This document shows positions 31,137 to 39,642 of a DNA stretch of 41,660 bases, piece after piece; position 1 is the stretch's first letter, and each line of letters begins with the position of its first letter. The translations under genes were made by a program, and so were the position numbers. The stretch is from an uncultured Rhodospirillaceae bacterium (GTDB lineage Bacteria > Pseudomonadota > Alphaproteobacteria > Rhodospirillales > Magnetospirillaceae): assembly GCA_937887565.1 (NCBI GenBank), contig CALABS010000001.1, positions 1 through 41,660 of the forward strand, read 5' to 3'. The notes beneath the pieces are model-generated. The model saw nothing but the letters and a program-made list of their open reading frames with translations, was not told the origin of the DNA and did not search any database.

Positions 31137-31733
31137 ATGGACGACTTCGCACGATGCACGGTCCTCTTGATCGAACCCCACCAACTGGTGCGCAGGATCA
31201 TGCGCGACATCCTCAGGGTCATCGGGGTGGGCGACAACCACGCCGTCGAGACCATCGAGGACGGCTATTGCTGGCTGAAGAACAACCACGCCGACGTGGT
31301 GATGGTCGACTGGTCGTCGGCCACCGACGCCGTGGGCCTGCTGCGGCTGCTGCGGGCCGAGGACAGCCCCAATCCCTATGTGCCGGTGATCGTCGTGTCC
31401 GCCTACGGCGACCGCGACCACGTCCGCGAGGCGCGCGACGGCGGCGCCAGCGAGTACATGCTCAAGCCCTTCGCCCCCCAGACGGTGGTGGCGCGCCTGC
31501 ATTCGGTCATCGGCCACCCCCGGCTGTTCGTGAAGGCGACCAGCTTCTTCGGCCCCGACCGCCGTCGCCACCGCAGCCTGGATTTCCCCGGCCCCGAACG
31601 TCGCCGCGCCGCCCGCTTCGTCGACCGGCGCTTCCATTCGCAGGCCTTCACCGGCCCCGACCGCCGCCATCGCAAACCCGCTCCACCGACCAGACGCGGG
31701 CCGCCCCCGGGCGGCGCGCCGTCCCACCGCTAG
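31137..31733 (+). CDS. Receiver protein 1 with arginine-rich GPDRR tail
   Basis: A 198-aa protein. The receiver domain (1-125) has LLIEPHQ where most have Asp-Asp, a likely phospho-acceptor aspartate in VVMVDWSS, and the conserved lysine in YMLKPF. After it comes a basic tail (about 135-198) with FFGPDRRRHRS, FPGPERRR, FTGPDRRH and a Pro/Arg end. First of three similar genes in a row; the next starts ten bases after its stop. Tails of this GPDRR type are seen in Rhodospirillales receivers, but no role is established as far as I know. A nucleic-acid or acidic-surface interaction is inferred from charge. Confidence 0.85.
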   Translation: MDDFARCTVLLIEPHQLVRRIMRDILRVIGVGDNHAVETIEDGYCWLKNNHADVVMVDWSSATDAVGLLRLLRAEDSPNPYVPVIVVSAYGDRDHVREARDGGASEYMLKPFAPQTVVARLHSVIGHPRLFVKATSFFGPDRRRHRSLDFPGPERRRAARFVDRRFHSQAFTGPDRRHRKPAPPTRRGPPPGGAPSHR

Positions 31734-31743
31734 GATCGTCGCC

Positions 31744-32373
31744 ATGGTCTCCGTCCTCCCGCCTCCCGGCCCCACCACCCAGGATTTCAGCGGCTGCCGC
31801 GCCCTGGTGGTCGAGCCCGACCTTCCCAACCGCCACCTGCTCTCGTATCTGCTCACCAGCCTGGGCGTCGGCCGCCTGGAGGATTGCGGCACCATCCGCG
31901 ATGCCTGGCGGCATCTGGCCGAGGACCAGTACAACGTGCTGTTCCTGGACTGGTCGTCGGATTTGGACGCGGTCGCCTTCCTGAAGGCGTTGCGGGCACG
32001 CTCCAATCCCCACCGCATGCTGCCGGTGGTGGTGACCACCGGCTTCGTCGAGGACCACTACCTGTCCCGGCTGAACGACGTCGGCGCCAACGAGGTGCTG
32101 CTGAAGCCCTATTGCGGCGACACCCTGCGGCACCGGCTGTCGTCGCTGTTGCACGATCCGCGCATGTTCATCAACAGCGACTCCTATTTCGGCCCCGACC
32201 GCCGCCGCCGCCGCCTGCCGTTCGACGGGCCGGAGCAGCGCAGCCATCAGAACTGGTGCGCCCCCGACCGCCGCCGCGAGGAACTGCCGCACCCTGGCGA
32301 GGAGAGGCGCCAGGGATGGCCGGGCTTCACGCCGCCCGACCGCCGGTCCAGCCGCCGCGACCCTCTCGACTAA
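31744..32373 (+). CDS. Receiver protein 2 with arginine-rich GPDRR tail
   Basis: A 209-aa paralogue of its neighbours. The receiver domain (about 18-145) has LVVEPDLPNRHLL, the putative phospho-acceptor in LFLDWSSDLDAV and LLKPYCGD. The tail (about 150-209) has YFGPDRRRRR, FDGPEQRSHQNW, APDRRREE and PPDRRSSRR. The acidic pocket again has one Glu in place of the Asp pair, so Mg2+ binding and phosphorylation may be altered. AGGA precedes the ATG. Spacing suggests the three genes share a transcript, perhaps with extra initiation before the third. Confidence 0.85.
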   Translation: MVSVLPPPGPTTQDFSGCRALVVEPDLPNRHLLSYLLTSLGVGRLEDCGTIRDAWRHLAEDQYNVLFLDWSSDLDAVAFLKALRARSNPHRMLPVVVTTGFVEDHYLSRLNDVGANEVLLKPYCGDTLRHRLSSLLHDPRMFINSDSYFGPDRRRRRLPFDGPEQRSHQNWCAPDRRREELPHPGEERRQGWPGFTPPDRRSSRRDPLD

Positions 32374-32440
32374 GGGGCTTGTCCGGATATCCGCCGCCAC
32401 CCACCTGTGGGGAATAGGTACCCACATTGGGGGGTGACCC

Positions 32441-33058
32441 ATGGCCGTCGTGATACCCGCGCCGAACAAGGCCGCCGATCTGGGGCGATGCCATCCGCTG
32501 ATCGTCGATCCCTATTCCAGCAACCGCCGCCTGTTGCGCGACATGCTCAACGACCTGGGAGTGGGCAGCGTCGAGAGCTGCATCGACGTGCCCGAGGCCT
32601 GGGACCTGCTGTGCCGGGGCGCGAACAACCTGCTGTTCCTGGACTGGTCCGACGCCACCGACGCCGTCGGTTTCCTGAGGGTGCTGCGTCGCCCGAACAA
32701 TCCGCTGCGCTTCCTGCCGGTGGTGGTGATCACCGGCGCCGGCGACCTGGAGCATGTGCAGGCCAGCCGCGACGCCGGCGCCACCGAGTTCATGCTGCGG
32801 CCGTTCTCGCGCGAGATACTGGCCAGCCGGTTGCGCTCCATCACCCAGGCCCCGCGCCTGTTCGTGCAGTCCGAGGACTTCTTCGGCCCCGACCGCCGCC
32901 GCCGCCGGGGCGATTTCAGTGGCCCCGACAGGCGCAGCCACGCCAACTGGCGGGCGGCCGACCGCCGCCAGCATGAGGGGGTCTGGCAGGGATTCGAGCG
33001 CCGCCAGGGACGGCCCGGATTCGAGACCGTCGACCGCCGCACCCGGCCCCGGCATTAG
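32441..33058 (+). CDS. Receiver protein 3 with arginine-rich GPDRR tail
   Basis: A 205-aa protein, more similar to receiver 2 than to receiver 1. It has PLIVDPYSSNRRLLRDML (Asp followed by Pro in the acidic pocket), the phospho-acceptor in LFLDWSDATDAV, and FMLRPFSRE. Here the normally invariant lysine before PF is arginine, which should weaken phosphorylation-dependent switching. The tail (about 148-205) carries FFGPDRRRRR, FSGPDRRSHANW, ADRRQ, FERRQ and VDRRTR. GGGGGTG lies upstream of the ATG. 67 bases separate it from receiver 2. Confidence 0.85.
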   Translation: MAVVIPAPNKAADLGRCHPLIVDPYSSNRRLLRDMLNDLGVGSVESCIDVPEAWDLLCRGANNLLFLDWSDATDAVGFLRVLRRPNNPLRFLPVVVITGAGDLEHVQASRDAGATEFMLRPFSREILASRLRSITQAPRLFVQSEDFFGPDRRRRRGDFSGPDRRSHANWRAADRRQHEGVWQGFERRQGRPGFETVDRRTRPRH

Positions 33059-33064
33059 GCCCCG

Positions 33065-33889
33065 TCAGGTCAGGATGCCGTAGAACATCCTGAGCGAGGT
33101 GACGCCCAGGAAGGCGGCGAATATCCGCCGCAGCATGCGGGTGTCCAGCTTGTGGGCCAGCCGGGCGCCCACCGGCGCCAGCAGCATGGAGGTCGGCGAG
33201 ATCAACGCCAACCCCAGCAGGCTGACATAACCCAGGCTGCCCGGCGGCCGGCCGGCCACGTCCCAGCCGCCGACCACGAACCCCAAGGTGCCCGGCACGC
33301 CGATCATGAACCCCATGGCCGCCGCCGTGCCGACGGCGCGGTGGACGGGGTGGCCGTACATGGTCATCACCGGCACGGTCATGGTGCCGCCGCCGATTCC
33401 CATCATGGCCGACAACGCCCCGATGACGGTGCCGATCGCCATGCGGCCGGCCCCCTTGGGCAGCTCCCGGCCGAGGCTCCAGGTGGGGCTGCCGAAGGCG
33501 ATCTGCACCGCCACCGCCAGGGCCACCGTCGCGAACACCGCCGTCAGCACCGGCCCCCGCACCCAGGCGGCGATGGCCGAGCCCAGCAGCACGCCGGCGA
33601 TGATCACCGGCCCGTAGCCCTTGAGGAAGGCCGGATCGACCGTCCCCTTGCGCCAATGCGCCGAGGCCGACGACCACGCGGTGGCGACAATGGTCGCCAA
33701 CGAGGTGCCCACCGCCACCTTCATCCGCACCGCCTCGTCGACGCCGAGATGGGTGAACAGGTAATAGAGCACCGGCACCACCACGATGCCGCCGCCCACG
33801 CCCAGCAGCCCGGCGATGATGCCGGCCCCCGCCCCGGCGGCGAGCAGCAAACCGGCGAAGGGCAGCAGGTCGAGCATCTCGGGGGGCAT
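33065..33889 (-). CDS. TauE/SafE family permease
   Basis: A 274-aa membrane protein with about eight helices. The family repeat is visible twice: GIIAGLLGVGGGIVVVPVL near residue 20 and GALSAMMGIGGGTMTVPVM near 155. Members export sulfite, sulfoacetate or other organosulfur anions, or take up related compounds; the substrate cannot be told. ATG at 33889 follows GGAG nine bases upstream. The gene ends six bases from the convergent receiver 3 gene. With DsrC-like genes in the same window it might relate to sulfur, but the two loci are 8 kb apart and that link is speculative. Confidence 0.9.
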   Translation of the reverse strand: MPPEMLDLLPFAGLLLAAGAGAGIIAGLLGVGGGIVVVPVLYYLFTHLGVDEAVRMKVAVGTSLATIVATAWSSASAHWRKGTVDPAFLKGYGPVIIAGVLLGSAIAAWVRGPVLTAVFATVALAVAVQIAFGSPTWSLGRELPKGAGRMAIGTVIGALSAMMGIGGGTMTVPVMTMYGHPVHRAVGTAAAMGFMIGVPGTLGFVVGGWDVAGRPPGSLGYVSLLGLALISPTSMLLAPVGARLAHKLDTRMLRRIFAAFLGVTSLRMFYGILT

Positions 33890-34000
33890 GAACGGCTCCG
33901 GGTCGGCGGCGGGACGGACCACACAAGCACCGAAGCGGCGGGGACTGCAAGCCCGTCGCGGTTGGTGTATTGTCCCCCCGACCTTTGGACGGGAGGGGCC

Positions 34001-34495
34001 ATGGCCGAGGACGGGCCGACGCCGGAGCAGCAGGCCGACTATCTGGTGCGCAAGCTGGAGCAGACCATCCGCGACAACCGCACCGTGCGCGGAATGTCCT
34101 TCGCGACCTGGCAGGCCATCGCCCGCGAGGAGATCACCAACGCCATTCGCGCCGCCGAGAAGCGTCATATCGTCCACGACCGGACGGTCAACCGGCTGGT
34201 CCTGGTGGCCTCGTCGGCGCTGGTCAGCATCGGCTTCTGGGGCGCCGTGGTGGCGGTGGACCGCGCCTATGGCGGCCCGGCGGCGCTGGTGGCGCTGGGT
34301 GCCGGCCTGGCCCTGTTCGCGGTGGCCGCCGACTGGGGCATAAAGCGCGCCACCGGCCGCTGGCTCGACAAGAAGCGCGGCGAGCGCCTGGCCCGCATCG
34401 AGGACCTGGACCGCCGCATCAAGCGGCTGGAGAGCGACCTGAAGAAGAAGCACGACCGCCTGAAGGACAAGCTCGAGGAGGTGGGGCCGCTATGA
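34001..34495 (+). CDS. Small membrane protein with C-terminal coiled coil, 164 aa
   Basis: No recognised family. An N-terminal soluble helical region (about residues 1-65) is followed by two hydrophobic helices (about 66-88 and 93-112). The C-terminal part (about 120-160) is strongly charged with heptad spacing (ARIEDLDRRIKRLESDLKKK), a likely coiled coil. GGGAGGGG precedes the ATG at 34001. Its stop overlaps the start of the hydrolase gene (ATGA), so the two products are probably made together. It could be a membrane scaffold; no function is assigned. Confidence 0.75.
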   Translation: MAEDGPTPEQQADYLVRKLEQTIRDNRTVRGMSFATWQAIAREEITNAIRAAEKRHIVHDRTVNRLVLVASSALVSIGFWGAVVAVDRAYGGPAALVALGAGLALFAVAADWGIKRATGRWLDKKRGERLARIEDLDRRIKRLESDLKKKHDRLKDKLEEVGPL

Positions 34496-35595
34496 GACGC
34501 GCGCTGATCCTGGTCGCCGTCGTGGCGGCCGCCCTGGCCGCCCTGGCCTGGACCCGGCCGGCCGCCGTCGAGGCGCTGCTGGTGCTCGACGACCTTGCCG
34601 CCGGGCCGCTGCCGAGCTTCCTCAAGACCCTCACGCCCCGGCCCGAGCGCCGGCCGCTCGCCTTCAGCCTGGATGGCCGCAACCGCTCGGGCGACCTCTA
34701 CGTTCCGGCGGAGACCGCCGCCGCCGGCATCGTGCTGGTGCCCGGCGCCGCCCGCGAGGGCAAGGACGATCCGCGCCTGGTCGCCCTGGCCGAGACGCTG
34801 GCCCGCGCCGGCTTCCTGGTGCTGGTCCCCGACATCGCCAATCTTCGCGACCTGGCGGTGTCCGCCGACGACCGCCGGCCCATCGCCGACGCCGCCCGCC
34901 ATCTCGCCGCCGGGCACGGCTTGGGCCGCGTCGGCGTCGCCGCCATTTCCTATGCGGTGGCGCCGGCAGTGCTGGCGGCCCTGGAGGAACCGGGGATCGA
35001 CTTCGTGGTCGGTGTCGGCGGCGTCTACGACCTCGACGCGGTGATCACCTTCTTCACCACCGGCCGCTACCGCGCCGGCCCCGGCCAGGAATGGCTGAGC
35101 ATGCGGCCCAACGCCTACGGCAAGTGGGTGTTCGTCGCCGCCAATGCCGGCCGGCTGCCGGATTCCGCCGACCGCGCCCTGCTGGCCGCCATCGCCGACC
35201 GCAAGATGGCCGAGCCCGGCGCCGCCATCGACGACCTACGCGCCGGCCTGTCGCCCCAGGGCCAGGCGGTGATGGCGCTCTTGGACAACGACGACCCGGC
35301 GCGGGTGCCGGCGCTGATCCGCGCCCTGCCCGCCGCCGCCGACGACGAAATCCGCCGCCTGGACCTCGCCGAACAGGACCTGTCGCGGCTGCGGGCGCAG
35401 TTGATCCTGGTGCATGGCCGCGACGACCGCATCATCCCATGGACCGAGAGCGCCGCCCTGGCCGAGATGGCGCCCCGGGCCGAGCTGGTGCTGCTGGACG
35501 ATCTGGCCCATGCCGATCTGCGCCCCGGCGGCGCCGTGGATGCCGTCTCCCTCTGGCGGGCGGTTCGCCTGCTGCTGGAGGAACGGGACCGGTGA
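34492..35595 (+). CDS. Alpha/beta hydrolase-like exported or membrane-anchored protein
   Basis: A 367-aa protein. The first 20 residues (RRALILVAVVAAALAALAW) form a signal anchor or signal peptide. The mature part has alpha/beta-hydrolase features: GIVLVPGAAREGKDDPR near the oxyanion-hole strand, a putative nucleophile elbow AISYA (usually G-x-S-x-G) around residue 150, the acidic residue in ILVHGRDDRIIPW and a final histidine in LDDLAHADLR. The elbow keeps the serine but both glycines are alanine, so activity is uncertain. Coupled by overlaps to the coiled-coil protein before it and the flavoprotein after it (GTGA). Confidence 0.8.
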   Translation: MRRALILVAVVAAALAALAWTRPAAVEALLVLDDLAAGPLPSFLKTLTPRPERRPLAFSLDGRNRSGDLYVPAETAAAGIVLVPGAAREGKDDPRLVALAETLARAGFLVLVPDIANLRDLAVSADDRRPIADAARHLAAGHGLGRVGVAAISYAVAPAVLAALEEPGIDFVVGVGGVYDLDAVITFFTTGRYRAGPGQEWLSMRPNAYGKWVFVAANAGRLPDSADRALLAAIADRKMAEPGAAIDDLRAGLSPQGQAVMALLDNDDPARVPALIRALPAAADDEIRRLDLAEQDLSRLRAQLILVHGRDDRIIPWTESAALAEMAPRAELVLLDDLAHADLRPGGAVDAVSLWRAVRLLLEERDR

Positions 35596-36770
35596 CCGAC
35601 GCCGATGTGGTCGTCCTGGGGGCCGGCGCCGCCGGCCTGATGTGCGCGGGCGTGGCCGGGCAGCGCGGCCGGCGGGTGGTGGTGCTCGACCACAACGACG
35701 AGCCGGGCCGCAAGATCCTGATCTCGGGCGGCGGCCGCTGCAACTTCACCAATCTCGACGCCAACCCGGCCGCCTTCCTGTCGGCCAATCCCCATTTCTG
35801 CAAGTCGGCGCTCAAGCGGTTCTCGCAGCACGACGTCGTCGCCATGGTGCGCGCCCATCGCATTCCGTACCACGAACGCGACCATGGCCAGTTGTTCTGC
35901 GACGATTCGGCCCGGCGCATCGTCGAGATGCTGCTGGCCGAATGCGGCCGGGGCGGCGTGGCGATCCGGCTCGGCCACCGCGTCGCGTCGGTCGAGGGCG
36001 ACGGCCCGTTCCGCGTGGCCACCGATCGCGGCGCCATCACCGCGGCCCGGGTGGTGGTGGCCACCGGCGGCCTGTCCGTCCCCAAGATCGGCGCCACCGG
36101 GCTGGGCCACGCCATCGCGCGACGGCACGGACTGGCGGTCACCGAGTTGCGGCCGGCATTGGTGCCGCTGACCTTCGCCGCCGCCGACCTCGCCCGGATC
36201 GCGCCCCTGGCCGGCATCGCCACCGAGGCGGTGGTGTCCTGCGGCAAGGCCAGTTTCCGCGAGGCTTTGCTGTTCACCCACCGGGGGCTGTCGGGGCCGG
36301 CGATCCTTCAGGTCTCGTCCTATTGGCGCGACGGCGCGTCGATCATCATCGACCTCGCCCCCGGCCTTGACGCCGCCGGCTGGCTGGCGGATCGGCGGGC
36401 GTCGCGCCCCAGGGCCGAGGCCAAGACCGTCCTGGCCGAGGTGTTGCCGGCGCGCCTGGCGCAGATGCTGGTGGAGGCCGCCGGCCTTACCGGCCGGCCC
36501 ATGGCCGAACTGTCCAACAAGGGGCTGGCGGCGCTGGCCGCCACGGTCAACCGCTGGACCCTGGCCCCCGCCGGCACCGAGGGCTGGCGGACCGCCGAGG
36601 CCACCCTGGGCGGGGTGGACACCGCCGGGCTGTCGTCGAAGACCATGGAAGCCCGCACCCGGCCCGGCCTGTACTTCGTCGGCGAGGCGGTGGACGTCAC
36701 CGGCTGGCTGGGCGGCTTCAATTTCCAGTGGGCGTGGTCCAGCGGCTGGGTGGCGGGCCAGTCGGTGTGA
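35592..36770 (+). CDS. HI0933/YhiN-family flavoprotein
   Basis: A 392-aa FAD protein. It shows the N-terminal dinucleotide-binding VVVLGAGAAGLMCA, the family signature GRKILISGGGRCNFTN (residues about 40-55), VVVATGGLSVPKIGATGLG, FTHRGLSGPAILQVSSYW, and the C-terminal GLYFVGEAVDVTGWLGGFNFQWAW. The family includes BaiN-type and YhiN proteins; the reaction of most members is unknown, though an NAD(P)H- or quinone-linked oxidoreductase is expected. GTG at 35592 overlaps the hydrolase stop. Last gene of the three-gene group. Confidence 0.92.
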   Translation: MTDADVVVLGAGAAGLMCAGVAGQRGRRVVVLDHNDEPGRKILISGGGRCNFTNLDANPAAFLSANPHFCKSALKRFSQHDVVAMVRAHRIPYHERDHGQLFCDDSARRIVEMLLAECGRGGVAIRLGHRVASVEGDGPFRVATDRGAITAARVVVATGGLSVPKIGATGLGHAIARRHGLAVTELRPALVPLTFAAADLARIAPLAGIATEAVVSCGKASFREALLFTHRGLSGPAILQVSSYWRDGASIIIDLAPGLDAAGWLADRRASRPRAEAKTVLAEVLPARLAQMLVEAAGLTGRPMAELSNKGLAALAATVNRWTLAPAGTEGWRTAEATLGGVDTAGLSSKTMEARTRPGLYFVGEAVDVTGWLGGFNFQWAWSSGWVAGQSV

Positions 36771-36785
36771 GGTGTCGGTCTGAGG

Positions 36786-36814
36786 TTGACAACCCCCTCT
36801 CCTGCCTGTAGAAA
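36786..36814 (+). promoter_or_regulatory. Sigma-70-type promoter for rpsD
   Basis: A perfect TTGACA at 36786-36791 and TAGAAA at 36809-36814, spaced by 17 bases and with a TG-like extension before the -10. It lies 15 bases after the flavoprotein stop and points at rpsD, leaving a leader of about 120 bases. Confidence 0.65.
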
Positions 36815-36939
36815 CCTGCGCTTCATTCCCGAGAACGCGGGTGACGTGCGCGCTCACCCCGCCCCAGAAATCTTCTGGACCAAGGCCTATCGGGACAAAC
36901 CCCAACCGGTTCGAACCGGGACAAGTCGAAGGACATGCG

Positions 36940-37557
36940 ATGAGCAAGCGCATCGAAGCCAAGTTCAAGATCAACCGTCGCCTGGGCGTCAACCTGTGGG
37001 GCCGCGGCAAGAGCCCGCTGGCCCGTGGCAAGGAGAACCCGCCCGGCCAACACGGCGCCCGCCGGAAGAAGCCCTCGGACTTCGGCACCCAGCTGATGGC
37101 GAAGCAGAAGCTGAAGGGCTATTACGGCAACATCAGCGAAAAGCAGTTCCGCAAGCTCTATGACGAGGCCGTGCGCCGCCGTGGCGACACCTCGGAGAAC
37201 CTGATCGAGTTGCTGGAGCGCCGGCTGGACGCCGTGGTGTACCGCCTGAAGTTCGCGGTGTCGCCGTTCCAGGCCCGCCAGATCGTCAACCACGGCCACA
37301 TCCAGGTCAACGGCCGCCGCGTCAACATCGCCTCGTACCAGGTGAAGGACGGCGACGAGATCCGCGTCAAGCAGAAGTCCAAGGACCTCGCCATCGTCCT
37401 CGAGTCGGCCCAGAGCCCCGAGCGCGACGTCCCCGACTACCTGGAAGTCGACCACAAGGACATGAAGGGCAAGTTCATCCGCGCCCCCAAGCTGGCCGAT
37501 GTGCCCTATCCGGTGCAGATGGAACCCAATCTGGTCATCGAGTTCTATTCGCGCTAA
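36940..37557 (+). CDS. rpsD: Ribosomal protein uS4
   Basis: The 205-aa 30S assembly protein S4. The N-terminus MSKRIEAKFKINRRLGVNLWG is the alphaproteobacterial form. PGQHGARRKKPSDFG, QLMAKQKLKGYYGNISEKQF, the S4 RNA-binding domain (about residues 95-155, RLDAVVYRLKFAVSPFQARQ and VNHGHIQVNGRRVNI) and the terminal NLVIEFYSR are all present. AAGGA precedes the ATG at 36940. In many bacteria S4 regulates its own synthesis, but here it stands alone with its own promoter and a strong terminator. Confidence 0.97.
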   Translation: MSKRIEAKFKINRRLGVNLWGRGKSPLARGKENPPGQHGARRKKPSDFGTQLMAKQKLKGYYGNISEKQFRKLYDEAVRRRGDTSENLIELLERRLDAVVYRLKFAVSPFQARQIVNHGHIQVNGRRVNIASYQVKDGDEIRVKQKSKDLAIVLESAQSPERDVPDYLEVDHKDMKGKFIRAPKLADVPYPVQMEPNLVIEFYSR

Positions 37558-37581
37558 GCTGCGACGAACCCGGATCGAACG

Positions 37582-37614
37582 ACGCGCCGGCGGTTTCCCG
37601 CCGGCGCGTTTTTC
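37582..37614 (+). terminator. Strong intrinsic terminator after rpsD
   Basis: A perfect 12-bp stem (ACGCGCCGGCGG with CCGCCGGCGCGT) around a TTTC loop, followed by a T-run (TTTTTC). It begins 24 bases after the rpsD stop. Confidence 0.9.
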
Positions 37615-37631
37615 TTTGGGCGGCGGAAATC

Positions 37632-39323
37632 TCAGGCCGCCCGCACCTCGCCGAGGAACGACTGGACCTCGCGTTCCAGGTCGTCGCTCTGGTCCTTCAG
37701 CCCCGCCGCCGCGTGCAGCACCTCCTGGGCCATGCGGCCGGTCTCGGTGGCCGCCTCGGCCACGCCCGCGATGTTGCTGGCGATCTCCTGGGTGCCCTGG
37801 GCCGCCTGTTCGACATTGCGGGCGATCTCGGCCGTGGCCGCCCCTTGCTCCTCGACGGCGCTGGCGATGGCGGCCGACAGTTCGTTGATCCGCTCGACGG
37901 TGGCGGCGACGGTGGCGATGGCGCCGACCGCCGCGTTGGTCTCCTCCTGCACGCCGCTGATCTGCATCGCGATGTCATCGGTGGCGCGGCCGGCCTGGCC
38001 GGCCAGGGTCTTGACCTCGTTGGCGACCACGGCGAAGCCGCGCCCGGCCTCGCCGGCGCGCGCGCTCTCGATGGTGGCGTTGAGCGCCAGCAGGTTGGTC
38101 TGGCTGGAAATGTCGGCGATCAACTGCACCACCTTGCCGATGCGGACCGCGCTTTCCGCCAGGCCGACGATCTTGGCGTTGGCCCCCTTGGCCTCGTTCG
38201 AGGCTTCGCTGGCGACCGACGACGATGCCTGCACCTGCTTGGAAATCTCATTGATCGAGGCGCTCAGTTCGATGCCGGCACTGGACACCGTCTGCACGTT
38301 GGCGGTGGCCTGCTCGGTTGCTGCCGACACCGCCGCGCTCTGGCGCTGAGCTTCCTCGGCGTTGGCGCTCAGCGCCTGGGCCGACGAGCGCAGGAGGTCG
38401 CTGGAGCGGGCGATGGCGGTGACCACGCCGCGAACCTTGCTGTCGAAGCGGTCGGCCAGCGACAGCATCTCGCGGCGGCGCTCGTCCTTGGCGCGCTGCT
38501 CGGCAGCCTCCTGCTCGCGCTTCAGCGCCTCGTTCTCGGCCATCTGGTTCTTGAAGAACTCGACGCTGCGGGCGATGTCGCCGATCTCGTCGCGGCGGGC
38601 GGTGCCGGTGACACCGACCCCGATATTGCCGCCGGCCAGCGATTTCATCACCTCGATGATGGACAGCAGCGGCGCCACGATGCCCTTCTTCGAGATGACC
38701 ATGCCGGCGGCAACGCCGATCACCAGCGCCAGAACGGCGATGATGGCGTTGGTGGTCACCGCCGCGTCGGCCTGCTGCTGGGTGACGATGCCGATGTCGG
38801 TTCCCTTCTGGTCGGTATAGGCGACATATTTCGCCACCGACGCATTGACCCGATCCGAGGTGGCGCGGCTTTGCTCGACCGAGGCGTAGACCTTGGCCTG
38901 GGCTCCGTCGATGGACAGGCCCTGGTGGACCTCCGCCACCCGCAAGGTGTCGTCGAGTTCCGCCTCGTACGCGGCGAGATCCTTCTCGACGGTTTCCAGC
39001 ATGGCAATCTGGGCCGGACCGGCCGTCGCCTTGATCTTGGCGAGGGCGTCGAGGGCGGTGGCGCGCTCCTCGACGATGCGCTTGCTGACCTCGTCGAATT
39101 CGGCGGGATTGGCGGCCAGGCGATACTCGGCGCGGCTGAGCGCGACAATGGCGCGGTTGAGGCGGGCGCCGTGCCGGATCTCGCCTGCCGTCAGGTCGAT
39201 CTCCTTGCAGTTCTGCGCGCCTTCCTGCAGCCAAAGGCTCGACATCCCACCGCTGACCACCAAAGCCGCGCCCAGGGTTCCGACGATCACCATGATCTTC
39301 GTCCCGATCTTCCAGTTTTGCAT
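37632..39323 (-). CDS. Methyl-accepting chemotaxis protein with helical sensor domain
   Basis: A 563-aa chemoreceptor. The N-terminal helix (about residues 11-30) is followed by a helical periplasmic domain (about 31-180, four-helix-bundle type, e.g. NRAIVALSRAEYRLAANP), a second helix (about 186-207), HAMP, and a signalling domain with tip SSQTNLLALNATIESARAG and EEQGAATAEIARNVEQAAQG. It has no terminal pentapeptide. ATG at 39323 (MQNWKIG) follows GGGGGGT; two upstream in-frame methionines are less likely. Ligand unknown, no adjacent che genes. Confidence 0.93.
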   Translation of the reverse strand: MQNWKIGTKIMVIVGTLGAALVVSGGMSSLWLQEGAQNCKEIDLTAGEIRHGARLNRAIVALSRAEYRLAANPAEFDEVSKRIVEERATALDALAKIKATAGPAQIAMLETVEKDLAAYEAELDDTLRVAEVHQGLSIDGAQAKVYASVEQSRATSDRVNASVAKYVAYTDQKGTDIGIVTQQQADAAVTTNAIIAVLALVIGVAAGMVISKKGIVAPLLSIIEVMKSLAGGNIGVGVTGTARRDEIGDIARSVEFFKNQMAENEALKREQEAAEQRAKDERRREMLSLADRFDSKVRGVVTAIARSSDLLRSSAQALSANAEEAQRQSAAVSAATEQATANVQTVSSAGIELSASINEISKQVQASSSVASEASNEAKGANAKIVGLAESAVRIGKVVQLIADISSQTNLLALNATIESARAGEAGRGFAVVANEVKTLAGQAGRATDDIAMQISGVQEETNAAVGAIATVAATVERINELSAAIASAVEEQGAATAEIARNVEQAAQGTQEIASNIAGVAEAATETGRMAQEVLHAAAGLKDQSDDLEREVQSFLGEVRAA

Positions 39324-39642
39324 GTGACCCCCCACCATATTACGGCCCGACAATTACTTTTGTAGCTGCCGAAAACGACGAATTGTAGTGTCCTGGCTTA
39401 AATGGATTCCACGACGAACGTGAATGTTCGGCTAACACCCGTTCAACGGGCGGCATATTGCGCGATATTTTCCATTCGTCATTCCACCCTGCGTTCTTAT
39501 AACTTTCGGATTAGACACCCCCACCCATGGCCACCCGCCGCCACCGGTGAATCGCGCATGGCAGCCCCTCCACGGTTGCCGTTACCGCCACGGCATTTAT
39601 TCTGTAACAATTCAACGGATGGGCGCTTGGAGGGGGAAGGCG
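39324..39642. other. Intergenic region between divergent signalling genes
   Basis: This gap of 319 bases is relatively AT-rich for the window and separates the leftward chemoreceptor from the rightward kinase, so it must hold both promoters. I cannot assign convincing -35/-10 pairs. A frame in it (from 39547) runs into the kinase, but its translation before 39643 looks like leader sequence. Confidence 0.5.

Noticed and set aside
36841..36939. Upstream extension of rpsD by 33 residues
   Set aside because: The extension is basic/Pro-rich leader sequence; the ATG at 36940 has a ribosome binding site and gives the conserved S4 N-terminus.
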